Shown here one piece after another: positions 62,693 through 64,000 of a stretch of 64,000 bases of DNA (its first letter is position 1; the number at the start of each line of letters is the position of its first letter). Origin of the DNA: Acetobacterium malicum subsp. dehalogenans DSM 11527 (lineage in GTDB: Bacteria; Bacillota; Clostridia; Eubacteriales; Eubacteriaceae); assembly GCF_000472665.1 (NCBI RefSeq), contig NZ_AXAC01000012.1:39544-103543 (forward strand). Reading direction: 5' to 3'. Below the pieces are notes generated by a model, which was not told where the DNA came from, searched no databases, and saw only the letters and a program-made list of their open reading frames with translations. The translations under genes were made by a program, and so were the position numbers.

Positions 62693-63281
62693 AATTTACT
62701 GTCGGGGTAGCACCTTGCTGGCCGCCTCCCATAATTTGGATCGACGCAATCTCTTCTGAACTTCCGGCATAGACTATCATCAACATACTTCCCACTGCAA
62801 TGTCAGCACTACTTGCGGATTCATCGTTATTTGCTTTTGTACTGGATGATTGGGTTCCCGGTTCCGGCATGGTCTGTCTGGTGATTGTAATCGTGTCAGA
62901 AAGCGTAATTGTCTGACTTTCTCCGGTCAGTGTCAGCATTTCAGGAGCTCCTGCTATTGTTCCTGCTGGTGGTGTCGTCCCATCTGTCGGCTGAGCTGGC
63001 GGTATTTCTGCTGTACTCTGAGTTTCGCTTGTCTGATCACCCGTTGGAGCTTCACCAGTTGGTTTTTCACCCCCACCTTCATTCATTGTCCCCAGTGCAA
63101 TGGTAATCTCTGATCCGCTGATGCCAGTGCCCTTTCCATAAACAGTTGTACCACTTGTTGAAGCCGTTGCGGCGCCATTTGCTGTTCCACTGGTTGTGCT
63201 CGAGCTTGAACAGCCACCGAAAGCAAAAATGCTCAGGGTGATCATTGTCAGTACAATTAATTGAATTCGTTTGTTGTTCAT
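62691..63281 (-). CDS. putative lipoprotein, low-complexity
   Basis: A 196-residue protein. A signal sequence ends in FAFGGCSSSS, a lipobox with the lipidated Cys at about residue 24. The mature protein is rich in Ser, Thr, Gly, Pro and Gln with long low-complexity runs, and a more structured strand-like segment near ITIALGTMNEGGG and SQTITLSDTITI. Function unknown. It is expected on the outer face of the membrane. The terminator at its 3' end suggests a single-gene transcript. Confidence 0.72.
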   Translation of the reverse strand: MNNKRIQLIVLTMITLSIFAFGGCSSSSTTSGTANGAATASTSGTTVYGKGTGISGSEITIALGTMNEGGGEKPTGEAPTGDQTSETQSTAEIPPAQPTDGTTPPAGTIAGAPEMLTLTGESQTITLSDTITITRQTMPEPGTQSSSTKANNDESASSADIAVGSMLMIVYAGSSEEIASIQIMGGGQQGATPTVN

Positions 63282-63620
63282 AATTTAGATTCCTCCACTG
63301 ATTTATACTTTAAACTCCAAAGTATAACAAACCAGTGTGATGTTTTTGTGTAGGCTGTGAATATATTTACTGAATTGATGCAGCTGGATTTTTACACTTA
63401 TAACTGATTTTAAGCTTACTGCCGTCTAATGAATCCGTGCAACTCCGGCTCCGTTTCACTACGCCTACGTTTGGGGCTTCGCCCCATAAAAAAATAGATA
63501 TATGAATATTGATTTTCAAGTGTACTTGAATCATCCCGTCTACACTCACTCATGCGGCACTTCGGCTTCGCTGCGCTGCGCCTGCGTCGCGTCAGTCGCC
63601 AGATGGCTCCTTCCTAAAAT
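63282..63620. other. intergenic region with GC-rich repeated segments
   Basis: No gene seen. Two related GC-rich stretches occur: CAACTCCGGCTCCGTTTCAC near 63441-63460, and the similar GGCACTTCGGCTTCGCTGCG near 63555-63574. A short TGGGGC-TTCG-GCCCCA hairpin lies at 63471-63486. A decayed repeat or rRNA-flanking element is possible. Confidence 0.4.
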
Positions 63621-63622
63621 AT

Positions 63623-63675
63623 AAAAAATAGAGACGAAAGAACAAATAAAATTTGCTCTTTCGTCTCTATTTTTA
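63623..63675 (-). terminator. rRNA operon terminator
   Basis: Long palindrome AAAAAATAGAGACGAAAGA and its complement TCTTTCGTCTCTATTTTT, with a loop of about 15 bases. It lies 45 bases beyond the 5S 3' end on the minus strand. Symmetric flanks suit both directions. Confidence 0.85.
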
Positions 63676-63720
63676 TATTTTTCGCCGCATGGCTCGTTGT
63701 TTCACGCAAAAAAATAAAAG

Positions 63721-63836
63721 TCCCGCAATGTCCTATCCTCCCAGGCAGTTGCCCACCAAGTACTTTCGGCGCTGGAAGACTTTACTTCTGTGTTCGGTAT
63801 GGGAACAGGTGTGGCCCTTCCGCCATCATTACGGAA
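63721..63836 (-). rRNA. 5S ribosomal RNA
   Basis: About 116 bases. Minus-strand terminal stem CCGTAATG/CATTGCGG pairs, and the interior has the conserved CCCATACCGAACACAGAAG segment typical of bacterial 5S. It follows the 23S 3' end after about 100 bases, on the same strand. Confidence 0.95.
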
Positions 63837-63939
63837 CTAGATAAACTAGTTAATATTATTTAATTATGATTGCATTTATCAAGTGTCTTTTATGATCACG
63901 CAGTGATCATTCAAAACAGCACAGTGTATAAAATCTTGG

Positions 63940-64000
63940 ATCAAGACCTCGGTCGATTAGTACTGGTCAGCTCCATATGTTACCATACTTCCACATCCAG
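63940..64000 (-). rRNA. 23S ribosomal RNA, 3' end (partial)
   Basis: The window ends inside 23S. On the minus strand the sequence GAGCTGACCAGTACTAATCG followed by ACCGAGGTCTTGATC is the conserved 3' terminus. The gene extends beyond the right edge. Confidence 0.93.

Overview
The window looks like a chromosomal segment of an anaerobic, corrinoid-rich acetogenic Firmicute. Acetobacterium or a close Eubacteriaceae relative is my best guess. This rests on the methyltransferase/corrinoid gene set, a cobalamin riboswitch, a split transketolase and clostridial-type housekeeping genes; no 16S rRNA is present to settle it. Most genes up to about 43.9 kb and again at 45-47.8 kb and 62.7-64 kb are on the minus strand. 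The glycogen block (about 48-62.4 kb) is on the plus strand.

Layout. (1) 0.06-12.4 kb: a minus-strand methyl-transfer locus. It holds two methyltetrahydrofolate:corrinoid methyltransferases, each paired with its own corrinoid protein, a methyl-accepting chemotaxis protein, a LigM/GcvT-like demethylase, two URO-D-fold proteins and an MFS transporter, with a divergent PucR/CdaR-type regulator. The likely role is uptake of an O-methylated (probably aromatic) substrate and transfer of its methyl group to tetrahydrofolate for the Wood-Ljungdahl pathway. (2) 12.7-13.3 kb: remnants of decayed coding sequence. (3) 13.3-19.4 kb: a tight operon of a UbiD-family decarboxylase, a hydantoinase/acetone-carboxylase-like pair, UbiX and an LpdD-like protein. 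(4) 19.6-22.8 kb: an ECF transporter behind a cobalamin riboswitch with a clear terminator platform and a strong promoter; it probably feeds corrinoid to the methyltransferase system. (5) 22.8-25.9 kb: an AT-rich three-gene cassette (sce7726-like, sce7725-like, RES-domain protein) next to a broken RloB-like fragment. This is the best candidate for a poorly described defence or toxin system. (6) 26.1-27.7 kb: a methyltransferase-like/DUF2284 fusion. (7) 27.8-47.8 kb: housekeeping genes (nitroreductase, split transketolase, alr, mtnN, ispF, tcdA, argS, DUF1934, ddl, DUF523, hexapeptide protein, rRNA methyltransferase, PIN-TRAM, CarD, tex, DegV, AIM24, aconitase). (8) 48.0-49.7 kb: two tandem YihY-family membrane proteins. 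(9) 49.8-62.4 kb: a complete glycogen synthesis and breakdown cluster with two paralogous phosphorylases. (10) 62.7-64 kb: a small lipoprotein, then the 3' end of an rRNA operon (5S and the end of 23S).

An undescribed-looking, imperfectly palindromic intergenic repeat of about 127 bp occurs in three full copies and one internally deleted copy. All four copies lie just downstream of the stop codon of a minus-strand gene and before a hairpin. Coordinates of starts were moved inward from the longest open frame wherever a ribosome binding site pointed to an internal ATG.
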